This document shows positions 1 through 7,803 of a stretch of 37,148 nucleotides of DNA, piece after piece. Each line of letters opens with the position of its first letter. The stretch's first letter is position 1. The translations under genes and the position numbers were made by a program. This stretch comes from DAOUMU01 sp034409055 (GTDB lineage: Bacteria; Chloroflexota; Anaerolineae; 4572-78; J111). Location of the stretch: positions 1 through 37,148 of the forward strand of contig DAOUMU010000144.1 in the NCBI GenBank assembly GCA_034409055.1. The letters are read 5' to 3'. The notes below the pieces were generated by a model that was given only the letters and a program-made list of their open reading frames with translations, was not told where the DNA came from and did no database searches.

Positions 1-5
1 GCCTC

Positions 6-48
6 GCCCCTACCCCACCTCGAATTATTGAGATGATACGGTAGGGGC
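6..48 (+). promoter_or_regulatory. Hairpin that sequesters the argC ribosome binding site
   Basis: GCCCCTACC at 6-14 is perfectly complementary to GGTAGGGGC at 40-48, with a 25-nt loop. The 3' arm contains the only Shine-Dalgarno-like run (AGGGG, 43-47) ahead of the argC ATG at 54. In mRNA the stem would hide the ribosome binding site, so it may limit argC translation. The rest of the leader lies outside the window. No known riboswitch was recognised, and it could also be half of a palindromic repeat. Confidence 0.45.
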
Positions 49-53
49 AAAAA

Positions 54-1067
54 ATGATCAAAGCAGGTGTTTTTGGAGCAAGCGGTTATACCGGTTTTGA
101 AATCATTAATATCATTAGAAAACATCCGGCAGTTCAACTGGTTTTTGCCACCTCAGAAAGCGCCGCCGGTAAAACCTTAAGCGACCTGTATCCTGTACCC
201 TGGGATATTCCCCTGAGGGCTATGGCCGATGCACCCCTCGACCAGGTCGAGGCGGTGTTTTGTTGCCTGCCGCACGGGGCCAGTATGCCGACTGTCATCG
301 CCGCCCGAGAGGCGGGGGTGCGGGTGATAGACCTCTCGGCCGATTTCCGCCTGACCGATGCTGACATTTATCGAAAATGGTACGGGGTACCCCATGAAGC
401 GCCAAGGTTGCTCAACGAGGCCGTTTATGGCCTGCCTGAAATGAACCGGGCCGAGGTGGGTGAAACCGACCTGTTAGCCAATCCCGGCTGTTACCCCACC
501 AGTGTATTGTTGGCCCTTTACCCCTTGCTCAAGGCCAACCTGCTTGATCCGGCCGCGCCGATTATTGCCGATAGTAAGAGCGGTGTCAGTGGGGCCGGGC
601 GCAAAGCCACGCTCAAAACCCATTTTGTTGAAGTGAACGAAGACCTGCGACCCTACAACATCGGCCAAAACCACCGTCACATCGCCGAGATGACCCAGAG
701 TATCAACAATCTGGGCGGACCGGGTGACAAGCTCATCTTCTCCCCCCATCTGGTGCCAATCAGCCGGGGCATGCTTTCAACGATTTATGTTTCATTGATG
801 GATGATCTGTCACCCCAGACGGTCCAACGCCTTTATGCCGACAGTTATGCCAATGAGCCATTGATCTGGCTTCTGCCACCGGGTCAATTGGCTTCAATGG
901 CTCATACCCAACGAACCAATCGGTGCGCCATTTCGATCACACCGGTCACGCCGCGCCAGCTTATCCTCTGCTCGTCCATCGATAACCTGGGGAAAGGCGC
1001 TGCTGGCCAGGCCGTGCAGAATTTTAACGTAATGTTTGGCCTGGCAGAAACGGAAGGACTAATCTAG
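54..1067 (+). CDS. argC: N-acetyl-gamma-glutamyl-phosphate reductase
   Basis: The product (337 aa) is an ArgC-type reductase: NADPH-dependent reduction of N-acetylglutamyl-5-phosphate to N-acetylglutamate semialdehyde, the third step of arginine synthesis in the cytoplasm. The N-terminus has the Rossmann signature GASGYTGFEI (residues 8-17). The catalytic cysteine lies in LLANPGCYPTS near residue 147, and conserved SGVSGAGRKA and HRHIAEM segments follow. The length is typical for the short bacterial family. The ATG start follows AGGGG by 6 nt. It opens an argC-argB-argD-argA-like run on the same strand. The stop codon TAG lies inside a 10-bp direct repeat flanking the downstream inserted element, so the element went in at the very end of the gene without disrupting it. 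A LysY (lysine pathway) role is less likely given the neighbours. Confidence 0.95.
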   Translation: MIKAGVFGASGYTGFEIINIIRKHPAVQLVFATSESAAGKTLSDLYPVPWDIPLRAMADAPLDQVEAVFCCLPHGASMPTVIAAREAGVRVIDLSADFRLTDADIYRKWYGVPHEAPRLLNEAVYGLPEMNRAEVGETDLLANPGCYPTSVLLALYPLLKANLLDPAAPIIADSKSGVSGAGRKATLKTHFVEVNEDLRPYNIGQNHRHIAEMTQSINNLGGPGDKLIFSPHLVPISRGMLSTIYVSLMDDLSPQTVQRLYADSYANEPLIWLLPPGQLASMAHTQRTNRCAISITPVTPRQLILCSSIDNLGKGAAGQAVQNFNVMFGLAETEGLI

Positions 1068-1237
1068 TTCTTGTTGCAAAACGTAGCCAGGGCATCCCTA
1101 TACCCGCTGTAGACGCATGGGGATGCGTCTACTACAAGGTTTTGCAACAAGAACCAGGTTGCAAAACGTAGCCAGGGCATCCCTATGCCTGCCGTAGACG
1201 CATGGGGATGCGTCTACTACAAGGTTTTGCAACAGAA
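1068..1237. repeat. Tandem MITE-like palindromic element between argC and argB
   Basis: Two near-identical copies lie in tandem. Copy 1 (1068-1153) has perfect 15-bp terminal inverted repeats, TTCTTGTTGCAAAAC at 1068-1082 and its complement at 1139-1153. Copy 2 (about 1158-1233) has arms GTTGCAAAAC and GTTTTGCAAC. Each holds the motif AGGGCATCCCTAT and a perfect inner palindrome, GTAGACGCAT-GGGG-ATGCGTCTAC. The copies differ at three interior positions. The whole block is bracketed by direct repeats ACTAATCTAG at 1058-1067 and 1238-1247, which look like a target-site duplication. It has no coding capacity, so it would be non-autonomous. A related motif occurs at 28466. Confidence 0.8.
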
Positions 1238-1269
1238 ACTAATCTAGTAGTCGGTACCAGGAGCAAGCG

Positions 1270-2010
1270 ATGCTTGTGATCAAAATCGGTGGTAACGAAA
1301 TCGATGATCCGACCTTTATCAATAAAATGGGCCAGGCAGTGGTCGCCCTACCGGTCCCGCCCATCCTGGTCCACGGTGGGGGTAAAGAAATTCGCGAACT
1401 GCAAAACCGGCTGGGCGTCGAGCCTCAATACATTAGCGGTCTCCGCGTGACCGATGCCCAATCGCTTGACATTGTGAAAATGGTCCTGGCCGGTCGTATC
1501 AACAAGCGGTTGGTGGCCTCGTTGGTAGCGGCCGGGGTGGATGCTTTTGGCATGTCGGGTGTAGACCGGGCCTCGATTAAAGCGGAGAAATTGGAGCACC
1601 CCGAGGGCGACCTGGGTCAAGTCGGGCGGGTGGTACAGGTACGGGTCGAAGTTTTTAGCCGGTTATTGGAAGATGGCATCACTGCGGTACTTTCCCCCAT
1701 TTGCTACGGTCCAGATGGCAGTATCTTTAACGTCAATGCCGACCACGTCGCCCAAGCTGTGGCCATTGCTATGCAAGCTGAGGCGCTGGTATTTATTTCC
1801 AACGTGCCGGGGGTGCTGCACGATGAGGAACTCCTGCCTCACCTGACCACGGCTGAGGTTGGACGGTTGATTGCCAAAAAAGTCATTGTTGACGGCATGA
1901 TCCCCAAAGTTCGTTCCGCCCTGGCCGCTGTAGCCGGGGGAGTACCGGCTGTAAAAATCACCAATTTGGCCGGCCTAAAAGAAGGCACGGGCACGACAAT
2001 TGTGCAGTGA
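1270..2010 (+). CDS. argB: Acetylglutamate kinase
   Basis: The product (246 aa) is an amino-acid kinase that phosphorylates N-acetylglutamate, the second step of the pathway and the one just before ArgC. Visible signatures are VIKIGGNEID at the N-terminus, the VHGGGKEI loop near residue 35, GLRVTD near residue 57 (typical of ArgB rather than LysZ), and FNVNADHVAQ near residue 154. The protein lacks the N-terminal helix of the arginine-sensitive hexameric enzymes, so feedback inhibition by arginine is doubtful; this is inference from length. A GGAG lies 7 nt before the ATG. The argC-argB gap of about 200 bp is filled by the inserted palindromic element, which could reduce co-transcription. Confidence 0.93.
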   Translation: MLVIKIGGNEIDDPTFINKMGQAVVALPVPPILVHGGGKEIRELQNRLGVEPQYISGLRVTDAQSLDIVKMVLAGRINKRLVASLVAAGVDAFGMSGVDRASIKAEKLEHPEGDLGQVGRVVQVRVEVFSRLLEDGITAVLSPICYGPDGSIFNVNADHVAQAVAIAMQAEALVFISNVPGVLHDEELLPHLTTAEVGRLIAKKVIVDGMIPKVRSALAAVAGGVPAVKITNLAGLKEGTGTTIVQ

Positions 2011-2058
2011 ACTCTATGCTTCCATCAAAAAAATCTTTTCATAATAGGGATACACATC

Positions 2059-3255
2059 ATGACTGACAAACAAGAAATCATTACCCTGGAACAACAATAC
2101 GTTTTACAAACCTATAAGCGCCCGGATTTTGTGTTGGAGCGTGGCGAAGGGGTCTGGCTGTACGACTCCGAGGGACGACAATATCTTGACGCCGGCAGTG
2201 GGATTGCAGTCAATGCCCTGGGGTACCACAGTCAAACCATTATCGAGGCCATCCAACAGAGCGTCGAGGGGCTGTTGCACGTATCGAACCTGTACCATAC
2301 CGGCCCTCATGCGCTACTGGCCCGCGACCTGTGCCAGGCTTCTTTTGCCGACCGCGTCTTTTTCTGTAACAGCGGCACCGAAGCTAATGAGGGCGCACTC
2401 AAATTTGCCCGAAAATGGGCTCGCGCCAAGGGCCACCCCGATAAAACCGGTCTGGTGGCCTTTAGTGGCGCTTTCCATGGTCGCACGATGGGAGCCCTGG
2501 CTGTAACGGCCACTGAAAAATATCGCGCTCCCTTTGAGCCCCTCATTGGCGACGTCACCTTTGCCGAATTTAATAATCTCGACAGCGCCCGCCAGGTCAT
2601 CACCGAACGCACTTGTGCGGTGATTGTCGAGCCGGTGCAGGGGGAGGGTGGAGTGACTCCGGCTGAACCTGAATTTTTGAGCGGTTTACGCGTCCTGTGC
2701 GACGAAGCCGGGGCTTTACTGATTGCCGACGAGGTGCAATGCGGTCTGGGGCGCACGGGCACGCTTTGGGCCCACCAGGGGTACGGTATCACTCCCGATA
2801 TTATGACCCTGGCCAAACCTCTGGCCGGTGGCCTACCTATGGGCGCCATCTTACTGACCCAGGCCGTAGCTGAGACCATTGAGCCAGGCGACCACGGCAG
2901 TACTTTTGCCGGTGGCTCGCTAGTCTGTACCGTGGCCCGGGCCGTGCTCAACCACACCAATCAGCCCGAATTCCTGGCCGAGGTGCAGGCCAACGGCAAT
3001 TACTTGGCGACCAAGCTCGACGAAATTGTGGCCGGTTCTCCTCTGATTAACGGTAAGCGGGGGATAGGGTTAATGTGGGGCTTACTCTCGACCATCCCGG
3101 CGGCCGATATTGTAGCCGAAGCGCGTAATCACGGACTGATCATTCTGGTCGCCGGGGAAAAAATCGTGCGCTTGCTGCCCCCGCTCACTATCACCCAGGC
3201 CGAGATCGACATCTTGGTCGAGCGATTACTGGCCACGCTGGCAGCAGTCGGGTGA
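2059..3255 (+). CDS. argD: Acetylornithine aminotransferase
   Basis: The product (398 aa) is a class III PLP-dependent aminotransferase that converts N-acetylglutamate semialdehyde to N-acetylornithine. The pattern is clear: the PLP phosphate-binding NSGTEANEGALKFAR near residue 105, FSGAFHGRTMGALAVT near residue 136, the cofactor Asp in LLIADEVQCGLGRTG near residue 222, and the Schiff-base lysine in MTLAKPLAGGLPMGA near residue 253. Length is standard. It follows argB by 48 nt and precedes the acetyltransferase by 17 nt, consistent with one operon. The family also includes succinyldiaminopimelate and ornithine aminotransferases; the context makes ArgD by far the best assignment. Confidence 0.94.
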   Translation: MTDKQEIITLEQQYVLQTYKRPDFVLERGEGVWLYDSEGRQYLDAGSGIAVNALGYHSQTIIEAIQQSVEGLLHVSNLYHTGPHALLARDLCQASFADRVFFCNSGTEANEGALKFARKWARAKGHPDKTGLVAFSGAFHGRTMGALAVTATEKYRAPFEPLIGDVTFAEFNNLDSARQVITERTCAVIVEPVQGEGGVTPAEPEFLSGLRVLCDEAGALLIADEVQCGLGRTGTLWAHQGYGITPDIMTLAKPLAGGLPMGAILLTQAVAETIEPGDHGSTFAGGSLVCTVARAVLNHTNQPEFLAEVQANGNYLATKLDEIVAGSPLINGKRGIGLMWGLLSTIPAADIVAEARNHGLIILVAGEKIVRLLPPLTITQAEIDILVERLLATLAAVG

Positions 3256-3272
3256 GCTAAGGCAATCGGAAT

Positions 3273-3860
3273 ATGACAGACAGATATGCAGCAAAAAACC
3301 CATCAGTCGCCATCACCATTCGCAAAGCGCGCCTGGTTGATGTCCCTCGGATGATGCCCCTCTTAAATGAATATGCCCAACAGGCTGAGATTTTGCCCCG
3401 TATGGAGGACGAAGTGTACCAATCCATCCGCGCTTGGGTGGTGGCCGAAACGGACAGAAAAATTATTGGGATGGGGTCGTTGGTAATTCTGTGGGGTGAC
3501 CTGGCCGAAATCCGCTCGTTGGTGGTTCATCCAGCTTATCAGGGTCAGGGAGTGGGCCGTAAAATGGTGGAGTTGCTGTTGATCGAAGCCAACGCCCTGG
3601 CCCTCCCACGCGTTTTTGGCCTGACCCGCAAACCCGGCTTCTTTCTCAAAATGGGGTTTCAGTTGGCCCGGATCGAAGACCTGCCGCGTAAAGTGCTAAA
3701 GGATTGCGTTTTGTGTCCCAAATTTCACGCCTGTGACGAAGTGGCGGTGGTGATGCCTCTCAAGGGAGCCACCGTCGCTAACCGTCCGGCCAACTTCTCA
3801 ACGGAGCACCAGAATGGCAGCCAACCTCAATCGATGATCCCTTTAGGCGTAGTTGATTAG
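3273..3860 (+). CDS. argA: Short ArgA-type N-acetylglutamate synthase (GNAT)
   Basis: The product (195 aa) is a GNAT-fold acetyltransferase of the stand-alone type found in arginine operons that lack the long kinase-fused ArgA. The acetyl-CoA-binding loop is HPAYQGQGVGRKMVE near residues 88-102, preceded by DLAEIRSLVV. The C-terminal signature CVLCPKFHACDEVAV (near 146-160), with paired cysteines, is typical of this short family. It would make N-acetylglutamate from glutamate and acetyl-CoA, the entry step for ArgB. It is the last gene of the operon and is followed by a palindromic repeat. About 30 residues after the core look like a variable tail. The enzyme assignment is strong by family and context, but GNAT substrates are not readable with certainty. 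Confidence 0.82.
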   Translation: MTDRYAAKNPSVAITIRKARLVDVPRMMPLLNEYAQQAEILPRMEDEVYQSIRAWVVAETDRKIIGMGSLVILWGDLAEIRSLVVHPAYQGQGVGRKMVELLLIEANALALPRVFGLTRKPGFFLKMGFQLARIEDLPRKVLKDCVLCPKFHACDEVAVVMPLKGATVANRPANFSTEHQNGSQPQSMIPLGVVD

Positions 3861-3957
3861 CCTCAGTAGATCCAATTTTCAAGCTCGGAGCGGACCACAG
3901 TCCGCGTTTTGGCCGCTGGACTGTGGTCCAGCTAGAGCAAATTTGGATGTACTGAGC
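3861..3957. repeat. Long palindromic intergenic element
   Basis: Outer arms CCTCAGTAGATCCAATTT (3861-3878) and AAATTTGGATGTACTGAG near 3940-3956 are inverted copies with small differences. Inside are two smaller perfect hairpins, GCGGAC-CACA-GTCCGC at 3890-3905 and GCTGGAC-TGTG-GTCCAGC at 3915-3932, which can also pair with each other. The block has no reading frame and no T-run, so it looks like a mobile palindromic repeat rather than a simple terminator. It may still block RNA decay or transcription at the end of the arg operon. Confidence 0.65.
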
Positions 3958-3995
3958 CTGAAAAAAATAACCTGATAACCTTATGCGCCTGTACC

Positions 3996-4024
3996 TTGCT
4001 CGACTGGAATGATGGCGGTATACT
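3996..4024 (+). promoter_or_regulatory. Predicted sigma-70 promoter for the two-TM protein gene
   Basis: TTGCTC (3996-4001) and TATACT (4019-4024) are separated by 17 nt. The expected start would be near 4031, giving a short leader before the GTG start at 4057. This is a consensus match only. Confidence 0.5.
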
Positions 4025-4056
4025 TTATCTATTATGAAACCGCACAGGAGTAAACC

Positions 4057-4797
4057 GTGGAAAATCTAGCCCCCCATTGGCGTAAATTTCTAAGAAATTT
4101 TGGTTGGTATATCGCCACTCTGGTCGTTTTAATTCTTCTTTTTAGCTTTTTCCGTCATTTTTTCGTGTTGTTAGCATTGTGGAGTGTGGGCCTCATTTGG
4201 GGTGGGGTGTTGGCCTATCGATTCAGCCAGCTTTTATTTAATAGAGATGAGGTGACGATTAGCGAGGAACGGCTGCAAGATTATGTAGACCAGGCCCTAT
4301 CTTACAAGGCCCAAATTAACAACACCATCAAAGCCAGTGCCAGCAAAACCGATCGCATCCACCTGGAACGATTGGCGGGGCAGATTGATACCTGGACCGA
4401 GTCCATCGCCGGCCTGGTGCAACGCCTGAGCAGCCTACGCCAGGATGACGTCATTCGCCAGGATCTGAAGCGGGTGCCCCAGGCCATTGCCGATTTGGAA
4501 ACCCGGCTGGCCCATGAATCTGACGCTGCTGTGCGTCGTCAACTGGAGCGCACCCTGGCCAACCGGCAAAAACAACTCGAGGCCCTGAAGCAGTTGCAAA
4601 ACACCATGCAGCGAACCGAGATCCAGATCGAGAGTACCCTCTCCATGTTGGGCACGATCTACTCCCAAATCCTGACCGGCCAATCCACCAGCCGCGAGGC
4701 CGATTACAGCCGTCTCTCCGCCGACGTAGACGAGGAGGTCCGTCAACTACAAGATCATCTGGAGGCCCTGCGGGAAGTGAAATTAGGGACAGAGTGA
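4057..4797 (+). CDS. Two-TM membrane protein with long coiled coil
   Basis: This protein (246 aa) was not assigned to a named family. Residues about 15-35 and 36-55 are strongly hydrophobic and form a likely membrane hairpin. The rest, from about residue 65, is a polar helical region rich in Leu, Gln, Glu and Arg with heptad-like spacing, expected to form a coiled coil in the cytoplasm. The GTG start is preceded by CAGGAG with good spacing. It is monocistronic, with a promoter upstream and a hairpin just after the stop. A role in envelope organisation or scaffolding is possible but only inferred from shape. No catalytic motif is visible. Confidence 0.8.
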   Translation: MENLAPHWRKFLRNFGWYIATLVVLILLFSFFRHFFVLLALWSVGLIWGGVLAYRFSQLLFNRDEVTISEERLQDYVDQALSYKAQINNTIKASASKTDRIHLERLAGQIDTWTESIAGLVQRLSSLRQDDVIRQDLKRVPQAIADLETRLAHESDAAVRRQLERTLANRQKQLEALKQLQNTMQRTEIQIESTLSMLGTIYSQILTGQSTSREADYSRLSADVDEEVRQLQDHLEALREVKLGTE

Positions 4798-4816
4798 AGA
4801 TGATTTTTGCTTCATC

Positions 4817-4838
4817 GGGGCGGTGACGCCCCTTATTT
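4817..4838 (+). terminator. Intrinsic terminator after the two-TM protein gene
   Basis: GGGGCG-GTGA-CGCCCC (4817-4832) is a perfect 6-bp GC stem with a tetraloop, followed by TTATTT. It lies 20 nt after the stop codon. Confidence 0.65.
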
Positions 4839-4867
4839 GACAGTTCAGGTAAAAGTTTCACTATAAT
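4837..4867 (+). promoter_or_regulatory. Predicted promoter for the GNAT gene
   Basis: A perfect -35 TTGACA (4837-4842) and a perfect -10 TATAAT (4862-4867) are 19 nt apart. The spacing is longer than optimal, so activity may be moderate or need a factor. It directly overlaps the T-run of the preceding terminator. Confidence 0.5.
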
Positions 4868-4901
4868 CCATATGTACAATGCAAATCGGGATAATATGTA
4901 A

Positions 4902-5393
4902 ATGGCACTTCCTGAACTACGTATCAGACCCTTCACTACCACCGACCAAACTCCAGTCCGGCAACTGATACTGACCGGCCTGGGCGATCATTTCGGCTAC
5001 ATCAACGAGACCTTGAACCCAGACCTGGAGGATATTACGGCCCATTACCTCGCCCTGGGGCACATCTTTGTCGTGGCTGAAACGGGAGGAGAATTAGTCG
5101 GCACCGGGGCGCTGGTTACAGAAACGACAGGGGTGGGGCGGATTGTACGCATGTCGGTTGCCCCTCAGTACCGGCGGCAGGGGATTGGCCGGACGTTGGT
5201 GACCTATCTGGTCAACCTGGCCCGGCAGCGCGGCCTGACCCGACTGCTTGTCGAAACGAACAATGATTGGTATGATGCCATCGGTCTGTACCAGCACTGT
5301 GGTTTTATCGAGTACGACCGGGATGAGGAGAGCGTTTATCTCGGCCTTGACTTGGGCCCGGTAGGTCTTCCAATCACAATGAGTAACAGATAA
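4902..5393 (+). CDS. GNAT family N-acetyltransferase
   Basis: The product (163 aa) is a single GNAT domain. The acetyl-CoA loop is APQYRRQGIGRTLVTYL near residues 87-103, preceded by the beta-4 strand GRIVRMSV. It ends with the usual YQHCGFIEYDRDEESVYLGLDL segment. The substrate cannot be read from sequence; homologues act on amines, amino acids, peptides or antibiotics. The ATG at 4902 has a poor ribosome binding site. The gene stands between a terminator and a 143-bp palindromic repeat, so it is probably its own unit. It is distinct from the ArgA-like GNAT at 3273 and lacks its cysteine-containing C-terminal signature. Confidence 0.85.
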   Translation: MALPELRIRPFTTTDQTPVRQLILTGLGDHFGYINETLNPDLEDITAHYLALGHIFVVAETGGELVGTGALVTETTGVGRIVRMSVAPQYRRQGIGRTLVTYLVNLARQRGLTRLLVETNNDWYDAIGLYQHCGFIEYDRDEESVYLGLDLGPVGLPITMSNR

Positions 5394-5394
5394 C

Positions 5395-5537
5395 GTAACT
5401 GCCTACCCTCATGTCATTCCGAGGAGCTCGGCGACGAGGAATCCCCGAAACTTTGGCCCAAAAGAGGTTCACTTTACCAAAACCTTGGGGATTCTTCACT
5501 CGCTGCGCTCGTTCAGAATGACATGGCAGGTAGTTAC
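5395..5537. repeat. 143-bp palindromic repeat of the GTCATTC type
   Basis: Inverted arms start GTAACTGCCTACCCTCATGT and end ACATGGCAGGTAGTTAC. Inside them GTCATTCCGAG faces CAGAATGAC, and GAGGAATCCCC faces GGGGATTCTTC, so nearly the whole element folds on itself. Intergenic repeats built on GTCATTC and GAGGAATC are widespread in several bacterial phyla. It carries no gene and sits exactly in the gap between the GNAT and MFS genes. Confidence 0.75.
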
Positions 5538-5568
5538 CAGATAACAACAAAAGAGAGCTATCACCGAC

Positions 5569-6753
5569 ATGCACCATCTACGTAACCTATCCATCGACCG
5601 CTCACTGCTTCTACCCAAAACCTTCTATTTCTTTTTCTTTGCCGCACTGGCCTCGTTGATCCCATTTCTCACCCTGCACTACGAGCAAATTGGCTTATCG
5701 GGCCGCCAGATTGGCCTATTGACCGGCATACCGCCCCTGATGACCATCTTGGGGGCACCGCTTTTCGGCGGGCTGGCGGATGCCACCCGGCAACACCAGC
5801 TTTTTCTGCGGCTGGCCATTGGCAGCACCCTGGTGACTATTTTAGGGGTGTACATGGCCCCCACCTTTTTCTGGCTCCTTCCCTTTGTCATCACCTTTGC
5901 CTTCTTTTTTGCCCCGATTATTCCCCTGATGGACAACACCGTCCTGGATTTACTGGGAGACCGCAAGGACCAGTACGGCAAACAACGCCTCTTGGGATCC
6001 ATCGGTTGGGGTCTGGCCGGTCCCATTGTGGGGCTGTTAGCTGAGGCCGGTTTGCAATGGGCCTTTTACGGCTATTTTGTGTTTATGTTTGGGGCCCTAC
6101 TGACCGCCTTACGCTTTCCGGTCAGTCAGGCCAGTATTGGCCGGCAGTTCTGGGGCGGCCTACGCCTGCTGCTGGCAAACTGGCAGATGGCTATCTTCCT
6201 GGTGGTTGCTTTCAGCGGGGGAATGGCCCTGTCCATCATTAATAACTATTTGTTTCTGTATCTGAATGAATTGGGAGCCAGTACAACCTTGATGGGGTTT
6301 AGCTTAACCACGGGTACGATTGGGGAGTTGGTGGTTCTGTATTTCTCGGATCGACTGCTTGACCGTTTGGGCACCAGAGGGCTGCTTATCCTGGCCCTGC
6401 TGACCTTTGTGGGGCGGGTATTGGCCTACGCTTACATACAAACTGCCTGGCTCGTCCTGGTCATCCAATTGTTGCACGGACCGTCCTTTGCCGCTATGTG
6501 GATCGCGGGCGTAGCCTATACCGATGACGTTGCTCCGCCGGGAATGGGCGCCACCGCCCAGGGGCTTTTCTCCGGCATCATGATAGGCCTGGGGGCGGCG
6601 TTTGGGGCGATGATTGGCGGACTATTATACGAAGAGGTAGGATCTGTGCTGATGTTTCAGTGGACCGGGTTGGGCATATTGCCCGCTCTGCTGCTCTTCG
6701 TCCTGGCCGGTAAGAGAACGATGAAATTGAAACCCACGCCGACTAAATTGTAA
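5569..6753 (+). CDS. MFS transporter (MFS_1-like / LacY-like)
   Basis: The product (394 aa) is an integral membrane protein with about 12 hydrophobic segments, the size of a Major Facilitator Superfamily carrier. The N-terminal half shows FFFAALASLIPFLTLHYEQ, and the loop 2-3 region shows GAPLFGGLADATRQHQ, a degenerate form of the MFS GxLaDrxGrr motif. The second half repeats this with YFSDRLLDRLGTRG. The pattern resembles the nucleoside/sugar-like MFS_1-like group; the transported compound is not readable. The ATG at 5569 has a weak AAGAGAG upstream. A methyltransferase gene starts 17 nt after the stop, suggesting a two-gene operon and perhaps export or uptake of a compound that the enzyme modifies; that link is speculative. 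Confidence 0.85.
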   Translation: MHHLRNLSIDRSLLLPKTFYFFFFAALASLIPFLTLHYEQIGLSGRQIGLLTGIPPLMTILGAPLFGGLADATRQHQLFLRLAIGSTLVTILGVYMAPTFFWLLPFVITFAFFFAPIIPLMDNTVLDLLGDRKDQYGKQRLLGSIGWGLAGPIVGLLAEAGLQWAFYGYFVFMFGALLTALRFPVSQASIGRQFWGGLRLLLANWQMAIFLVVAFSGGMALSIINNYLFLYLNELGASTTLMGFSLTTGTIGELVVLYFSDRLLDRLGTRGLLILALLTFVGRVLAYAYIQTAWLVLVIQLLHGPSFAAMWIAGVAYTDDVAPPGMGATAQGLFSGIMIGLGAAFGAMIGGLLYEEVGSVLMFQWTGLGILPALLLFVLAGKRTMKLKPTPTKL

Positions 6754-6770
6754 TGACATAAAAAAGAAGA

Positions 6771-7604
6771 TTGGCTCACATCGCAGTAACGACTATGGAC
6801 AATTTACCGGGGGAGTGGACCGAGTCCGATTCTAAACTTTATCAGGAGATTGCCACCGTGGCCGTGCCGGCCCGGGCCGAGCAAATGGCTACCCTGCTGA
6901 CGCTGTTACCCTTCAAACGGGATCAGGTTTTCCGAGCCGTCGAATTGGGCTGCGGAGAGGGAATCCTCGCGTCTACTTTATTGGATTGCTTTCCCCGGGC
7001 CGAGATGGTTGCCCTCGACGGCTCGGCAGCAATGCGCGTTCGGGCCGCCAGGCGGCTCAGTGCCTTTGGTCCCCGGGTCTGCGTCGAGCCTTTCGACCTG
7101 GCTTCAACGGCTTGGTTTCCCCACCTGCAAGGGGCTGCTTGTGTGGTTTCATCTTTGTGCGTGCACCATCTCGACGAGGAAGCGAAACAAGAGCTATTTG
7201 CCGCTATTTACAAGCGGTTGTCATCGCCCGGAGTCTTTTTGATCGCCGACTTGGTTGCCCCTCAGCGACCGGAGGTACGCCAGTTGTTCGCGACGACCTG
7301 GGATCGCATGACCAAGGCCCAGTCAATCGCTCAAACAGGTTCGGTACAACTCTTTGAGAAGTTTGTTAAAACAGAGTGGAACTACTATCGTTTCGACGAT
7401 CCGGTCGATAAACCCTCCCCCCTGTTCGACCAGTTGACCTGGCTCAAGACAACCGGTTTTGAAATCGTCGATTGTCTTTGGCTGCAAGCAGGGCACGCTA
7501 TCTATGGGGGGTATAAAATGGGTTCCGATCACACCAGCAGGGGTGATTTGCCATTCATGAAAGCTTTGCATGCTGCGCAGGCGGCTCTAGCGAGGGCAAC
7601 GTAG
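6771..7604 (+). CDS. Class I SAM-dependent methyltransferase
   Basis: The product (277 aa with the TTG start at 6771) has a Rossmann-like methyltransferase core. Motif I is VELGCGEGILASTLL (near residues 55-69), the acidic residue after beta-2 is in MVALDGSAAM, and motif IV-like ACVVSSLCVHHLDEEAK is near residue 125. The last third is a variable cap that ends in GYKMGS. The start is uncertain: TTG at 6771 has AAGAAG very close, whereas ATG at 6795 (residue 9) has no clear Shine-Dalgarno. It lies 17 nt after the MFS gene and is followed by a palindrome. The target (small molecule, lipid or quinone) is unknown. Confidence 0.83.
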   Translation: MAHIAVTTMDNLPGEWTESDSKLYQEIATVAVPARAEQMATLLTLLPFKRDQVFRAVELGCGEGILASTLLDCFPRAEMVALDGSAAMRVRAARRLSAFGPRVCVEPFDLASTAWFPHLQGAACVVSSLCVHHLDEEAKQELFAAIYKRLSSPGVFLIADLVAPQRPEVRQLFATTWDRMTKAQSIAQTGSVQLFEKFVKTEWNYYRFDDPVDKPSPLFDQLTWLKTTGFEIVDCLWLQAGHAIYGGYKMGSDHTSRGDLPFMKALHAAQAALARAT

Positions 7605-7633
7605 AAATCATCTGCCGTTTATCAGCTTTGGAG

Positions 7634-7682
7634 TCGAGGTTTCAGCCGGTCCAAACAGGGCCATATCCGGCTGAAGCCTCGA
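7634..7682. repeat. Palindrome between the methyltransferase and prfB
   Basis: TCGAGGTTTCAGCCGG (7634-7649) pairs with CCGGCTGAAGCCTCGA (7667-7682) over 16 bp with one G-T wobble and a 17-nt loop. There is no T-run after it, so a simple intrinsic terminator is less likely than a repeat or RNA-stabilising element. Confidence 0.55.
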
Positions 7683-7754
7683 TCCCACAATATATTTGCC
7701 CTCAAATTGAAATACACCCACCGTCCTGTCAACTTCGCCTGCGCCAACAGTTTG

Positions 7755-7763
7755 TGCTATAAT
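7755..7763 (+). promoter_or_regulatory. Extended -10 promoter for prfB
   Basis: TGCTATAAT at 7755-7763 is an extended -10 element (TG-N-TATAAT). No good -35 box is seen at the usual distance. It lies about 40 nt before the prfB ATG at 7804. Confidence 0.5.
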
Positions 7764-7803
7764 GAATGTTTGGACATTAAAACGTTAAACGGAGTGTGTC
7801 ACT

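Noticed and set aside
1068..1237. CRISPR-like reading of the tandem repeat
   Set aside because: Only two copies exist, the repeat length is about 80 bp, there are no spacers and the units are palindromic with terminal inverted repeats.
2307..2960. 217-aa minus-strand frame inside argD
   Set aside because: It is an antisense shadow of a highly conserved gene in GC-rich sequence, rich in Ser, Arg and Pro with no family features.
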